NCBI RefSeq assembly: GCF_000236785.1
Contig: NZ_AGUF01000042.1
Coordinates: forward strand, 1-64,000
Direction: 5' to 3'
DNA: 64,000 nucleotides
Origin: Achromobacter arsenitoxydans SY8
GTDB taxonomy: Bacteria; Pseudomonadota; Gammaproteobacteria; Burkholderiales; Burkholderiaceae_B
The notes beneath the pieces are model-generated. The model did not search any database. It saw nothing but the letters and a program-made list of their open reading frames with translations, and was not told the origin of the DNA. Positions 36,179 through 45,383 of the stretch are shown one piece after another (position 1 is the first letter of the stretch; every line of letters starts with the position of its first letter). Made by a program: the position numbers and the translations under genes.

Positions 36179-36685
36179 ATGCTTAGCACGATCACGCTTG
36201 CCGCCAACGAAACCGCAACCATCGCTGAAAAAGAGGCCGGCGCCAGCCGCGTTTTTGGCGACGTCACATTGGGTCAGTATTCGCACCTGATCGTGGATGG
36301 CGCCGAAGCGACCTTCAAACACGTCACCCTGGAACGCCTGGGCAGCCGGATCATCGAATTGCGCAACGGCGCGCAACTGCATGTGGGCGCGCTGGGCTTT
36401 GCCAGCATGGGCGCCAGCATCATCTACCGCATCGGCACAGGCTGTGTGCTGACCTACGACGCCAGCCAATGGGATCCGGAGGTCGTGGCCAACACCACGT
36501 TCGATTTCGCCAGCCAGGGCAGCGGCACGCTCAAGTATTTTCCGTTCATCAATCCGGAATGGCTGGACTGCCCGAATGTCACGGGCTATTCCAACGGCGA
36601 CACGCTGGAAATCGCGGGCCAGGGCCATGTCCAGCGCTTCCAGGTGCGCGACGGACGCATCGTGGCCAGCGCGCGGCTGGCCTGA
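36179..36685 (+). CDS. Hypothetical protein, beta-rich, unrecognised
   Basis: A 168-residue protein with no signal peptide or membrane segment. I do not recognise the family. The sequence has a regular pattern of short strands and turns (DVTLGQYSHLIVDGAEATF, KHVTLERLGSRIIELRNGA, QLHVGALGFASMGASIIYR), which suggests a right-handed beta-helix or similar repeat fold, as found in surface or phage-tail-like proteins. Two cysteines are present (CVLTYD, LDCPN). The ribosome binding site is weak (GGAGAC, 14 bases upstream). It stands alone between tex and trpS, behind an AT-rich island, so it may have arrived by transfer. Coding is supported by base-composition periodicity and good codon choice. Confidence 0.7.
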   Translation: MLSTITLAANETATIAEKEAGASRVFGDVTLGQYSHLIVDGAEATFKHVTLERLGSRIIELRNGAQLHVGALGFASMGASIIYRIGTGCVLTYDASQWDPEVVANTTFDFASQGSGTLKYFPFINPEWLDCPNVTGYSNGDTLEIAGQGHVQRFQVRDGRIVASARLA

Positions 36686-36710
36686 ATCAAAGGCCGCGTC
36701 GCATGTGAGC

Positions 36711-36733
36711 CGGGCGGCGCGTGGCGCCGCCCG
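36711..36733. terminator. Hairpin between convergent orphan gene and trpS
   Basis: CGGGCGGCGC (36711-36720) and GCGCCGCCCG (36724-36733) form a perfect 10-bp stem with a 3-base loop, midway between two convergent stop codons. No T run is present. Confidence 0.5.
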
Positions 36734-36745
36734 TGTCCTTCCGCC

Positions 36746-38101
36746 CTATTCCTGCGACAGCGACTGCAGCGCTTCGCGCGTGCGCGCCAGTTGCGCGGCG
36801 GGTTCGCCCTGCGCGCCCGCGGGCGCCGTCGCCACGGCCACGCCGTCGATCAGCGCCGCATAGCCTTGTTCGGTGGCCTGCAGCACGGTGTCGGCCGGTT
36901 CGGATTGCAGGCGGCGCATCAGCGCGCCGGCTTCCTTGGGGTCCGCGAAACGTTGCGAGAGCAGCAGCTCCTCGCCATCGGCCGCCAACAGGCGGAAGCG
37001 GAAGCCGCCGTCCTCGTCGCGGAAGCTGACGAAGCGCGCGCCCTTGGCCTTTTCCTTCTTGCCCTGCGCGCCCTTGCCCGCCGTGGCGGACAGGCTCAGG
37101 TTGCGCAGCCCCACGGCCTCGCGCAGCTCTTGCATGAACGGCGCGGCCATCTTGCGGGCCTTGGTTGCGCCGGCTTGCAGGATGTCTTCGATGCGGCCGG
37201 GGTTGGCCATCAGGCCGACGTACTTTTCGCGCATGGGGGCCAGCAGGGCCTCAAGGTGCTCATACAGCGCCTGCTTGGCGTCGCCCCAGCCCATGCCTTC
37301 TTCGAGCTGGCGGCGGAACCCGGCCGACTGCTCGGGCGTCGCAAAGGCGCGGTAGAGCGTGTACAGGTGCGAGGATTCGGCGTCCTTGGGTTCGCCGGGG
37401 GCGCGCGAATCGGTCACGATGCGCATGACGGAGGCGCGCAAGGCGCTGGCGCCGCCTTCGAACAGCGGGATGGTGTTGTTGTAGCTCTTGGACATCTTGC
37501 GGCCGTCCAGGCCCGGCAGGGTCGCCACATCTTCCTCGATGACCACTTCCGGCAGCGTGAAGTATTCGCGCCCGTACAGGTGGTTGAAACGCTGGGCGAT
37601 GTCGCGCGCCATTTCCAGATGCTGGATCTGGTCGCGGCCCACCGGCACCTTGTTCGCATTGAACATGACGATATCGGCGGCCATCAGCACCGGATACGAA
37701 AACAGCCCCATGGTGACGCCGTCGTCGGGCTCGACGCCCTTGGCCACGTTCTGGTCCACCGACGCCTTGTACGCATGCGCGCGGTTCATCAGCCCCTTGG
37801 CCGTCACGCAGGTCAGCAGCCAGGTGAGTTCAGGGATTTCGGGGATGTCCGACTGGCGGTAGAACGTGACGCGCTCGGGGTCCAGGCCCACGGCCAGCCA
37901 CGTGGCGGCGATCTCCAGGCGCGAACGCGCAACCCGAGCCGGGTCGTCGCACTTGATCAGCGCGTGGTAGTCGGCCAGGAAGAAGAATGCGTCCACGCCG
38001 GGCTGCGTGCTGGCCTGGACCGCAGGGCGGATAGCGCCCGCGTAGTTGCCGAGGTGGGGGGTTCCAGTGGTGGTAATGCCGGTGAGGACGCGGGTGTTCA
38101 T
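36746..38101 (-). CDS. trpS: TrpS, tryptophanyl-tRNA synthetase with C-terminal YegP-like extension
   Basis: A 451-residue class I synthetase that charges tRNA-Trp. The HIGH-like motif is PHLGNY (15-20) and the KMSKS loop is at 202-206. The catalytic body ends near residue 335, as in E. coli TrpS (334 residues). A Lys/Gly linker (342-354) then leads to about 95 extra residues. Of these, 355-400 ([20 protein letters not shown]) look like the DUF1508/YegP fold. Its role is unknown; it could bind tRNA or protein partners. Long TrpS forms are known in the Bordetella group. Confidence 0.95.
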   Translation of the reverse strand: MNTRVLTGITTTGTPHLGNYAGAIRPAVQASTQPGVDAFFFLADYHALIKCDDPARVARSRLEIAATWLAVGLDPERVTFYRQSDIPEIPELTWLLTCVTAKGLMNRAHAYKASVDQNVAKGVEPDDGVTMGLFSYPVLMAADIVMFNANKVPVGRDQIQHLEMARDIAQRFNHLYGREYFTLPEVVIEEDVATLPGLDGRKMSKSYNNTIPLFEGGASALRASVMRIVTDSRAPGEPKDAESSHLYTLYRAFATPEQSAGFRRQLEEGMGWGDAKQALYEHLEALLAPMREKYVGLMANPGRIEDILQAGATKARKMAAPFMQELREAVGLRNLSLSATAGKGAQGKKEKAKGARFVSFRDEDGGFRFRLLAADGEELLLSQRFADPKEAGALMRRLQSEPADTVLQATEQGYAALIDGVAVATAPAGAQGEPAAQLARTREALQSLSQE

Positions 38102-38182
38102 GAGGCGAAAAGGCGTTTGCTTGGGGAAGCCGTCAGTGTAACGTGCCCGGGCGCGGGCCCGCCGCAGGCGCGCCCCGCGGCG

Positions 38183-38506
38183 TCACAGCACCGCCAGCAC
38201 CGGCGCCGCCAGCGCGCACAGCCCGCCGGCGGTCAGCGCGGCGCGCGGGCGGAAGGTCAGAAACCAGATCAGCAGCATGCCGGCAATGCTGAGGATGCCG
38301 ATCCACTCCACCGTGCCGTAGCTCCATCCCCAGACCGCCGCCGACGCCCACAGCGAAAGCGCCAGCGCCGTCCAGCCGAACACCCGCAGCGGCACGCGAT
38401 GCCGGCGCGGCAGGGCGCGGTCGAACAGGTCTTCGTAGTGGCGGTCCATGGCCAGGCAAAGGGCGGAAAACCCCGCGTAGGCCAGGCAGAAGGCGGCTAG
38501 CGTCAT
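38183..38506 (-). CDS. DUF3325 membrane protein
   Basis: A 107-residue protein with three or four hydrophobic segments (LAAFCLAYAGFSALCLAMD, FGWTALALSLWASAAVWG, GILSIAGMLLIWFLTF, ALTAGGLCALAAPVLAVL). It fits the DUF3325 family, found with PepSY membrane proteins in siderophore loci. The ATG overlaps the PepSY gene stop as ATGA. Function unknown; a part of a periplasmic or inner-membrane iron-reduction complex is inferred from context. Confidence 0.82.
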   Translation of the reverse strand: MTLAAFCLAYAGFSALCLAMDRHYEDLFDRALPRRHRVPLRVFGWTALALSLWASAAVWGWSYGTVEWIGILSIAGMLLIWFLTFRPRAALTAGGLCALAAPVLAVL

Positions 38507-40197
38507 GGCGTATCCCCTCGTGGTTCGAACGCGGTCGGGTTCGGCGCGGCCTGGACGGCGGGCGCCTCGGCAATCGGGGTTGCGGCGGCCACGGCGGCCT
38601 TGACCGAGGCGGACCGTCCGGCCCGCGCCTTGACCGGCATCCTGGCGGGCGCGCTGCGCGCCTTGGCGGCCTTGCGCGCCATCCAGCCGAACAGCACGGC
38701 GCTGGCCAGGCAGGTCAGGTCGAATCCGGCCATGACCCAATCGCCCTGGGGCAGCGACACGCCCAGGTGGCGCTGCGTGGTGAAGGCGTTGACCACCGGC
38801 ACCAGGGCCAGCGCCACGGCGGCGACCGCCAGCAGATCCTGCCACTTGCGCCGCTGAAACAGGAACGCGTACACCAGCGACAGGCCCCAGGCGGAGAAGA
38901 ACGCCCTCACCTCCCAGACCTGGCGGCCGGGCATGTCCGCGGGCAGCAGGCGGTTGGCCAGGAACACGGCCGCCACGCCGAAAACCACGCCTGCGATGGT
39001 GCCCGCGTTCAGGCCGTCCACCAGCCGCAGCGAAAAGGCTTCGCGCGCATCGCCCGGACGGGCCTTCTGGCGGCGCTTGGCGATCCACAACACCAGCCCG
39101 GTCGCCACCATGGCTGTGCCGGCCAGGCTGACCAGGAAATAGAGCCAGCGCAGCAGCGGCTCGGCGAACAGCCCCAGGTGCAGGCCGGTAATGGCGCCGG
39201 CCGTCATCACGGTGGCGCTGAGTTCGTCCTCGCCTTCCTGCAGCGCGCCGGTCACGCCGTTAAAGCGCATGTAGGGCGCCAAGCGGCCGTACGACACGCC
39301 GTCGGCGGCATCCCGGACCAGCGTGATGGTGGCGCCGGCATCGCCCGGATTGTTGACGGTCACGCGGCCGACCCTGCCCTGCCAATGCTGCTGGGCCTGC
39401 TCGACCAGCGGCGCGATGGCGACCAAAGGCGCCGGCTGGTTCAGCGGCGGCGTGACCTTGAACGCCTTGAAGACTTCGTCCGTGTACTGCCGCGGGCTCT
39501 CGTAGACGGCCTGGATGCCCGCCGGCATCAGCATGATCATGAACAGGATCAGGCCGCTGAAGGTGATCATCAGGTGGAACGGCAGGCCCAGCACCGACAG
39601 GACGTTGTGCCCGTCCATCCAGGCCCGCTGGCCGCCCTTCTTCGGCCGGAAGGTGAAGAAGTCGGTAAATATCTTTTTGTGCGTGATGATGCCGCTGATG
39701 ATCGCCACCAGCATGAACATGCCCGCGATGCTGGCCAGCCAGCGTCCCCACGGGAACGCGGTTTCAAGTTCGAAATGGAAGCGGTAGAAGAAGTCGCCGC
39801 CGCGCGTCTGGCGCCCCGTGACGACCTGGCCGGTGGCCGGATCCAGCTTGACGCGCACGAAGCCGCGTTCGCCCGGCTTGGGCTTGGGCACCTGGTACAG
39901 CAGCTGGATCAGCGGCTCGCGGTCCGAGGGCGGGGTGATGAACCAGCGCCGGGCATCCGGCGCGTTTTCCGCCAGGTAGCGCTGGGCCGTTTCCACTGCC
40001 TGCACGGGCGGTCCCGCCTGCACCTGGATCTCCGGCTGCATCCAGCTCGTGATTTCGGGCCGGAAGAACGCCAGCGAACCGGTCAGGAACATCGCGAACA
40101 GCACCCAGCCGAAGATCAGGCCGGCCCAGGTGTGCAGCCACGACATGGACTGGCGCAGGCCTTCTTCGCCCTGCGCCTTGGGTTTGGCCGCTTTCAT
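38503..40197 (-). CDS. PepSY-associated TM protein, probable ferric-siderophore reductase
   Basis: A 564-residue inner-membrane protein of the PepSY_TM family. Seen: the first membrane segment SMSWLHTWAGLIFGWVLFAM with a His suited to heme or metal, a large periplasmic PepSY part, HKKIFTDFFTFRP, and GHNVLSVLGLPFHLMITFSG, features shared with PiuB/FegB/FoxB-type proteins that help release iron from siderophores. The last 60 residues form an Ala/Lys-rich tail. It overlaps DUF3649 upstream and DUF3325 downstream by 4 bases each, so the three are one translation unit. Confidence 0.9.
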   Translation of the reverse strand: MKAAKPKAQGEEGLRQSMSWLHTWAGLIFGWVLFAMFLTGSLAFFRPEITSWMQPEIQVQAGPPVQAVETAQRYLAENAPDARRWFITPPSDREPLIQLLYQVPKPKPGERGFVRVKLDPATGQVVTGRQTRGGDFFYRFHFELETAFPWGRWLASIAGMFMLVAIISGIITHKKIFTDFFTFRPKKGGQRAWMDGHNVLSVLGLPFHLMITFSGLILFMIMLMPAGIQAVYESPRQYTDEVFKAFKVTPPLNQPAPLVAIAPLVEQAQQHWQGRVGRVTVNNPGDAGATITLVRDAADGVSYGRLAPYMRFNGVTGALQEGEDELSATVMTAGAITGLHLGLFAEPLLRWLYFLVSLAGTAMVATGLVLWIAKRRQKARPGDAREAFSLRLVDGLNAGTIAGVVFGVAAVFLANRLLPADMPGRQVWEVRAFFSAWGLSLVYAFLFQRRKWQDLLAVAAVALALVPVVNAFTTQRHLGVSLPQGDWVMAGFDLTCLASAVLFGWMARKAAKARSAPARMPVKARAGRSASVKAAVAAATPIAEAPAVQAAPNPTAFEPRGDTP

Positions 40198-40475
40198 GCC
40201 GCCCCCATCATGCGGCCGGCCAGGAACAGGCCGCCCAGCAGCGCGGCGGGCCCCAGGATCCCGGCCCAGGCGCGCCAGGCGTTGCGCGTCGCGAACACCC
40301 AGATCACGCCACAGGCGTAGACCACGAACGACAGCATCTGCGCCGTGGTCACGGCGTCAGCCCGCCCCATGGGCAGCCAGACGGCCAGACAGGCCGCGGC
40401 CGCCGACGCCAGGGCATAACCGCCCAGAATGGCGGCGGCCGTCCGGGAAAAGACGGCCAATCGGTAGCGCATCAT
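40194..40475 (-). CDS. DUF3649 membrane protein
   Basis: A 93-residue protein with three hydrophobic segments (TAAAILGGYALASAAAACLAVW, MLSFVVYACGVIWVFA, GILGPAALLGGLFLAG). This is the DUF3649 pattern, commonly placed before PepSY-type membrane proteins in TonB-receptor loci. The first of two adjacent ATG codons at 40475 is taken as the start. It overlaps the PepSY gene by 4 bases. Function unknown. Confidence 0.85.
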   Translation of the reverse strand: MMRYRLAVFSRTAAAILGGYALASAAAACLAVWLPMGRADAVTTAQMLSFVVYACGVIWVFATRNAWRAWAGILGPAALLGGLFLAGRMMGAA

Positions 40476-40498
40476 GCCTGCGCCGGCTGCGGGAGCTT

Positions 40499-41131
40499 TC
40501 ACTTGGTCAGATTGAATGTCGTGGTGGTTACGTAGCGGATCCTGGCGTAGGCCTTGCCGTCGGCTTCGCCCGCCTGCTCCTCGACGTGGGCGGCTTCCAG
40601 CACATACTGGCCCGGCCACGGCGTGGTGATGTCGATGCGGCCGTTGTCGTCGCTGCGGAAGCGCTTTTCCCATTTGGGGGGACCGAACACCGTGACTTCG
40701 GTCTTGGGCAGGGGCTTGCCCTTGAACATCAGTACGAAGGCGTTGGAGCCCGCCGCAGCGGGAACCAGCTCCAGGTCCAGTTTGGCCTGGGTGTCCTCGC
40801 GGCCCGCCTTGGCGCCGTAGCGCACCAGCGTGTCCTTGAACTGATAGGCCTGGGCCAGGCGCACATCGCCCTTGCCGGCCGCGGCGAATTCCAGATAGTC
40901 GGCGCCTTCGCCCGCCGCCTTCAGCGCCTTGCCGTCGGCGCCCGTCACCACCGGCGCCACCATGATCTTGCCCAGCAGGCCGTCGCGCTTTTCGCGCACA
41001 TCGTCGGCCCACTCGCCAAAGTACGCCTTGGCGGGGCCCTCGGCGCCGCGTTCCAGCCACACGAAATGCGCCTGCGCGGCGCCCGCCGCGCCCAGCAAAG
41101 CCAGGGCGGTCAAAGTTCTTGCGAACATCAT
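40499..41131 (-). CDS. DUF4198 periplasmic protein (NikM-like)
   Basis: A 210-residue exported protein: signal peptide (TLTALALLGAAGAAQA), then HFVWLERG, a hallmark of DUF4198 proteins whose mature N-terminal His often binds metal. The C-terminal part holds DDNGRIDITTPWPGQYVLEAAHVEE, also typical. GAGGAAG lies upstream of the ATG at 41131. It starts 21 bases after a good Fur-box candidate and leads the DUF3649-PepSY-DUF3325 unit, so an iron-related role is likely. Confidence 0.88.
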   Translation of the reverse strand: MMFARTLTALALLGAAGAAQAHFVWLERGAEGPAKAYFGEWADDVREKRDGLLGKIMVAPVVTGADGKALKAAGEGADYLEFAAAGKGDVRLAQAYQFKDTLVRYGAKAGREDTQAKLDLELVPAAAGSNAFVLMFKGKPLPKTEVTVFGPPKWEKRFRSDDNGRIDITTPWPGQYVLEAAHVEEQAGEADGKAYARIRYVTTTTFNLTK

Positions 41132-41151
41132 CGTCGTCTTCCTCAGAGGGT

Positions 41152-41170
41152 CTGAATTATAACCATTCTC
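41152..41170 (-). promoter_or_regulatory. Probable Fur box upstream of the DUF4198-PepSY operon
   Basis: On the minus strand GAGAATGGTTATAATTCAG agrees with the 19-base Fur consensus at 12 positions by eye. It lies between the TonB receptor terminator and the DUF4198 gene, so this accessory operon probably has its own iron-repressed promoter. Confidence 0.6.
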
Positions 41171-41198
41171 GTTAACGTGAGAGCGGCCACGTTGCACC

Positions 41199-41227
41199 AA
41201 AAGAAAAGGCGGCCCGAATGGACCGCC
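41199..41227 (-). terminator. Terminator of the TonB receptor gene
   Basis: On the minus strand GGCGGTCC pairs with GGGCCGCC (one G-U) around the loop ATTC, then a T-rich run TTTTCTTTT, just after the receptor stop codon. Confidence 0.8.
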
Positions 41228-41239
41228 CTCCTCACCCGC

Positions 41240-43753
41240 TTACCAGCGATACCGCAGGCTGGCCTTGATCGAGCGCTGGTAGCCGAACCAGCACCAGGAA
41301 TCGCCCGAGCAAGACGCGATGTATTCCTTGTCGAACAGGTTCTGGATGTTCAGCGCCACCTGCATGCCCTTGAGCGACGGCGACGCGCGGCCCAGGTCGT
41401 AGTCCAGCATCAGGTCGACCAGCGTGACCTTGGGCACCTTCATCGTGTTGGCTTCGTTCGCATAGGACGAACCGATGTAGCGCACACCGCCGCCCACGCC
41501 CAGGCCCGCCAGCGGGCCTTCCTGCAATTGGTAGCGGGCCCAGGCCGACGCCTGCGGCGACGGCAGCGCGACCGGCGTCTTGCCCTTCAGGTCAAAGCCC
41601 GACGTGTTGGGATAGGCCTTGGTGTATTCGTTGTTCATCAGCGAATACGCGGCGATCAGCGACAGGCCGCGGATCGGCTCGGTCTTGGCTTCCAGTTCGA
41701 TGCCCTGCGTGCGCAGTTCGCCCGCCTGGATCGAGCAGCGGCCGCCGGCCGTGCCGCACAGGTGGGTCGGATCCGGATCGGTGGTCGTCATGTTCTCGCG
41801 CCGGATGTCGAAAGCGGCGAAGCTCAGCATCGTGGCGCTGCCGGGCGGCTGGTACTTGATCCCGACTTCGTACTGCTTGCCCTCGATCGGCTTGAACGGC
41901 GTGTTGTTCCAGCCCGTGCCCGACTGCGGCTCGAACGACTCCGAATAGCTGAAGTACGGCGCCACGCCATTGTCGAAGTTGTAGATTGCGCCGAAGCGGC
42001 CCGTGAACGCCTCCGCTTTCAGCGACGACGGCGTGACGCGGCCAGTCGCGATCGCGGTGGTCTCGCCCACGTTGCGCGACCAGTCATAGCGGCCGCCCAG
42101 CAGGAACGACAGGCGGTCAATCTTGATCTGGTCCTGGAAATACAGGCCGGCCTGGTACTGCGTGGTGGTGGCGTCGGAGGAAAACGCCGGAACGGGAATG
42201 TTCTGGCGGTTGTCCGGATTCTTCACGTACAGCGGCGGCGCGGAACCAAAGCCGGACAGCGTGTCGGTTTTGACGTGCTGATAGTCGAAACCCACCAGCA
42301 CGTTGTGGCCGATCCCGCCCGTGTTGAAGCGCGCCTGCAGATTGTTGTCGATGGTCAGCGCACCCACGTCCACGTCCGTCGCGATGGAGGCGCGCTGGTG
42401 GTACAGGTAGGTCGGATTCGTATATCCGTAGTAGTTGGTCATCGCGCCGTAGACGCTGCGGTACTTCGCGTCCGAGTGCGTCCAGCGCAGGCTCTGCGAC
42501 GCCTTGAACGTGTCGTTGAAGCGATGGTCCAGCACGTATCCCAGCGAATAGCTCTTGCGATCGCTCTTTTCGAAGTTGGCGTCGCCGTCGTAGTAATCGG
42601 CCGGCAGGCGGAAGCCGTCCGGCGCGCTAAGCAAGGTGCGCATTGACGGCACCGAGCCGTACGACCCCATGTCGGGATCGTGCTGGAAATTCGTCAGCAC
42701 GGTCAGCGACGTATCGGCGTTGGGCTTCCATGCGAAGGCCGGCGATACAAAGTAGCGGCGTTCCTTCGTGTCCTGCACCTGGCCGTCGGACATGTAGCCC
42801 GATCCCACCAGCCGGTACAGGTACTTGCCTTCGGCGTCCATGGGGCCGCCGAAGTCGAAGTTGGCGCGGCGGAAGTCATAGTTGCCGACCTGCAGTTCCA
42901 CTTCGCGCAGCGTCTCTTCCAGCGGCCGCTTGCTGATCTGGTTCACCACGCCGCCCGGGCCGCCCTGCCCGTACATGACCGAGGCCGGGCCCTTGAGCAC
43001 GTCCACGCGCTCAAGGCGGAACGCGTCCACCTGCGGCAGCGCATCGCGCCCGCCGAACACGCGCAGCCCGTCCAGGTAGGTAGACGCCGAAAAGCCGCGC
43101 ACGTTGAACTGGTCCAGGCGCGTCGCCGTAGCGCCGCGCGACTCGGTGGCCACGCCCGCCGTATAGCGCAGCACCTGGTTCAGCGTCTGCGCGCCCTGCT
43201 CGGCGATCTGTTCACGCGTAATCACGGACACCGATTGCGGCGTTTCGATCAGGGGAATGTCGGTCTTGGTGGCGCTGGCGCTGGCGGTGGCCACGTAGCC
43301 CACCGTGGGCGCGAATGCGCTGTCGACCATGCCCGACACCGTCACGGGCGCGAGCGTGTGCGTGTCGCCCGTGGGCGCCGGCGCGGGGACCAGGGTCCAC
43401 GTGTTGCCCGACTGCGCCCGCGCCTGCAGGCCGCTGCCCGACAAAATGCGCGCAAAGCCCGCGCCAACCGAATAGGCTCCGTCCAGACCTTCCGAGCGGC
43501 GGCCTCGGACCAGCGCGGGGTCGAACGACAGCACCACCCCGGCGCTGCGCGCGAACTGCGTCAGCGCATCGGCCAAGGGGCCGGCCGGAATCTGGTAGCT
43601 GCGCTGCGCATTGGTGGCAGCCGGGGCGGACTGGGCCCACGCGACCGGCGCGCCGGCGACGAGCGCGCCCGCGCAAGTGGCGGCCAGCACGGCCTTGCGG
43701 CCGGCGGTCAGCGGTGCGCGCAGGCGCGAATGGATTGAAGCGGACACAAACAT
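41240..43753 (-). CDS. TonB-dependent siderophore receptor with STN signalling domain (FoxA-like group)
   Basis: An 837-residue outer-membrane receptor. Order: signal peptide (to about residue 40, WAQ), STN domain (about 50-120; IPAGPLADALTQFARSAGV), TonB-box region, plug (ETPQSVSVITREQI, NVRGFS, RVDVLKGPASVMYGQGGPGG) and 22-strand barrel ending in YRW. The STN domain and the upstream sigma/anti-sigma genes show that it signals through the FecIR route. The barrel belongs to the ferric-siderophore group; the exact ligand (ferrioxamine-type, hydroxamate or other) cannot be read with confidence. Confidence 0.94.
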   Translation of the reverse strand: MFVSASIHSRLRAPLTAGRKAVLAATCAGALVAGAPVAWAQSAPAATNAQRSYQIPAGPLADALTQFARSAGVVLSFDPALVRGRRSEGLDGAYSVGAGFARILSGSGLQARAQSGNTWTLVPAPAPTGDTHTLAPVTVSGMVDSAFAPTVGYVATASASATKTDIPLIETPQSVSVITREQIAEQGAQTLNQVLRYTAGVATESRGATATRLDQFNVRGFSASTYLDGLRVFGGRDALPQVDAFRLERVDVLKGPASVMYGQGGPGGVVNQISKRPLEETLREVELQVGNYDFRRANFDFGGPMDAEGKYLYRLVGSGYMSDGQVQDTKERRYFVSPAFAWKPNADTSLTVLTNFQHDPDMGSYGSVPSMRTLLSAPDGFRLPADYYDGDANFEKSDRKSYSLGYVLDHRFNDTFKASQSLRWTHSDAKYRSVYGAMTNYYGYTNPTYLYHQRASIATDVDVGALTIDNNLQARFNTGGIGHNVLVGFDYQHVKTDTLSGFGSAPPLYVKNPDNRQNIPVPAFSSDATTTQYQAGLYFQDQIKIDRLSFLLGGRYDWSRNVGETTAIATGRVTPSSLKAEAFTGRFGAIYNFDNGVAPYFSYSESFEPQSGTGWNNTPFKPIEGKQYEVGIKYQPPGSATMLSFAAFDIRRENMTTTDPDPTHLCGTAGGRCSIQAGELRTQGIELEAKTEPIRGLSLIAAYSLMNNEYTKAYPNTSGFDLKGKTPVALPSPQASAWARYQLQEGPLAGLGVGGGVRYIGSSYANEANTMKVPKVTLVDLMLDYDLGRASPSLKGMQVALNIQNLFDKEYIASCSGDSWCWFGYQRSIKASLRYRW

Positions 43754-43835
43754 CTCCCTGTACGGTGGTCTCTATTCCTGCTTTCCGTACGGGGAGGTAA
43801 AACCTGCAATGCGTCAGCAAAGAATTTTGTAACTG

Positions 43836-44813
43836 TCAGGCCTCGCGGGGGCCGACCTGCAGCCAATACTGCGTGTGGCGCGTGACCCTGATAGGCAGGG
43901 CGGGCTCCAGCGCCCTCAACGCACGCTCGGCATCGTCCAGCGGAAACACGCCCGACAGCCGCAGTTGCGCCACGGCGGGATCCACGCGGATCACGCCGAC
44001 GCGCTGACGCGCCAGGTACTCGGCGAAATAGTCCAGGCGCCAGTCCTTAGCCACCACCATGCCGTCGACCCAGGCCAGGCGGTCCGGGTCCGACGCGCTA
44101 CGGCTGAGGTCCGCATCGTCCGCGTACGCCAGCCGCTCCCCAGCGTTGACCTGCGTCAGCACGCCGCCGCGCAGCAGCGCGACGCTGCCTTCATAGACGC
44201 CCAGCCGCGAACCGCTTGCTGTGCGACGCAGATCGAAGCGCGCCCTTTCGGCCCGCAGTTCGCCATAGCCCGTGTCCACCCGCAGCGCCTGGATGCCCGG
44301 GCGCCGGTCGGCCTGCACCAGCATTTCTCCGCGCAGCAGCGCGATGTCCCGCGCGTCGCCGCTCACATTCACGCGCACGGCGGTATCGCTGTTCAGCGTG
44401 ACGCGCAGGCCGTCGGCCAGCGTCAGCGACCGGCGTTCTCCCACGCCGGTGCTGAAATCCGCCACCAGGCGCTGCCACGGCGCGTGGCGATAACCCGACC
44501 AGCCGGTCGCGGCCACGCCTGCCACGGCCAGCAAGCTACGTAGCGCCGTGCGGCGCCCCCGCGACGCAGGCGCGTTCAGCGCGGCATGCGCCAGCGCCGC
44601 AGGCACCCGGCGCGCATCGTCGCCGATCGCCTGAAGGCGATCCCACGCCACGCGATGCGCGGGATCTTGCGCCAGCCAGGCGCTGCAAGATTCCCGGTCG
44701 CGCGCATTGGCCAAGCCGGATTGCAGCGTGGACCACCAGACGATTGCCTGGCGCACGACAGCGTCCGGCGGCGAGCGATGGCTCGGCGGCATGCCATTGA
44801 CGGCGTCAGACAT
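43836..44813 (-). CDS. FecR-type anti-sigma factor / regulator
   Basis: A 325-residue inner-membrane regulator of cell-surface signalling. Order: N-terminal DUF4880 domain that binds the sigma factor (AIVWWSTLQSGLA ... DRESCSAWLAQDPAHRVAWDRLQ), one membrane segment (LRSLLAVAGVAATGW, about 92-106), and the periplasmic FecR domain (GERRSLTLADGLRVTLNSDT; GVYEGSVALL) that meets the receptor STN domain. I place the start at the ATG at 44813; an ATG at 44825 would add four residues. It overlaps the sigma gene by 8 bases. Confidence 0.93.
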   Translation of the reverse strand: MSDAVNGMPPSHRSPPDAVVRQAIVWWSTLQSGLANARDRESCSAWLAQDPAHRVAWDRLQAIGDDARRVPAALAHAALNAPASRGRRTALRSLLAVAGVAATGWSGYRHAPWQRLVADFSTGVGERRSLTLADGLRVTLNSDTAVRVNVSGDARDIALLRGEMLVQADRRPGIQALRVDTGYGELRAERARFDLRRTASGSRLGVYEGSVALLRGGVLTQVNAGERLAYADDADLSRSASDPDRLAWVDGMVVAKDWRLDYFAEYLARQRVGVIRVDPAVAQLRLSGVFPLDDAERALRALEPALPIRVTRHTQYWLQVGPREA

Positions 44814-45339
44814 GGAACGCCGCATAGCACGCGGACATCGCGCGCACCATGTATTGCTGCACCGAACTCAGGGATACGCCCAGGCGCTCGGCGATTTCGG
44901 GATAGGTCAGGCCGTCAAGCTGCGACAGCAGGAACGCGGAACGCGCCTTGGGCGGCAACCCATCCAGCAGGCGGTCCAGTTGCACCAGCGCCTGCAGCTG
45001 CTCGGCCTGCGCTTCGGGCGACGGCGCGTAGGATTCGGGAATGGCGGCCAGATAGGCCAGGTAGGCGTGCTCCAGCGCCGCGTGACGCTGGTGATCCACT
45101 ACCAGCCCTTTGGCGATCGTGGTCAGCAGCGCGCGCGCTTCATTCGCGCGCACCTGCTTGCGGCCCTGAATCACCCTGACGAAAACGTCCTGCGCCAGGT
45201 CTTCCGCGCGGTGCTCGCAGCCCAGCTTGCGCCGCAGCCAACCAAACAGCCAGGGACGATGCTCGCGGTACAGGCCATCGACCGGCGCTGCCGGCGCGTC
45301 CACGCACGGGGCTGATGAAGAGAGAAAAGTGGAGGACAC
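44806..45339 (-). CDS. FecI-type ECF sigma factor
   Basis: A 177-residue ECF sigma factor. Region 2 is seen at HRPWLFGWLRRKLG and HRAEDLAQDVFVRVIQ; region 4 at LDGLPPKARSAFLLSQLDGLTYPEIAERLGVS-type sequence with its helix-turn-helix, followed by SSVQQYMVRAM, the FecI-like ending. It should transcribe the receptor gene when the siderophore binds. A good Fur box lies 45 bases upstream, so iron represses the whole chain. Confidence 0.94.
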   Translation of the reverse strand: MSSTFLSSSAPCVDAPAAPVDGLYREHRPWLFGWLRRKLGCEHRAEDLAQDVFVRVIQGRKQVRANEARALLTTIAKGLVVDHQRHAALEHAYLAYLAAIPESYAPSPEAQAEQLQALVQLDRLLDGLPPKARSAFLLSQLDGLTYPEIAERLGVSLSSVQQYMVRAMSACYAAFHV

Positions 45340-45383
45340 AAGTGAGACCGCGGCGCTTGACCAAAAGTCTCAAAATCTTAATT

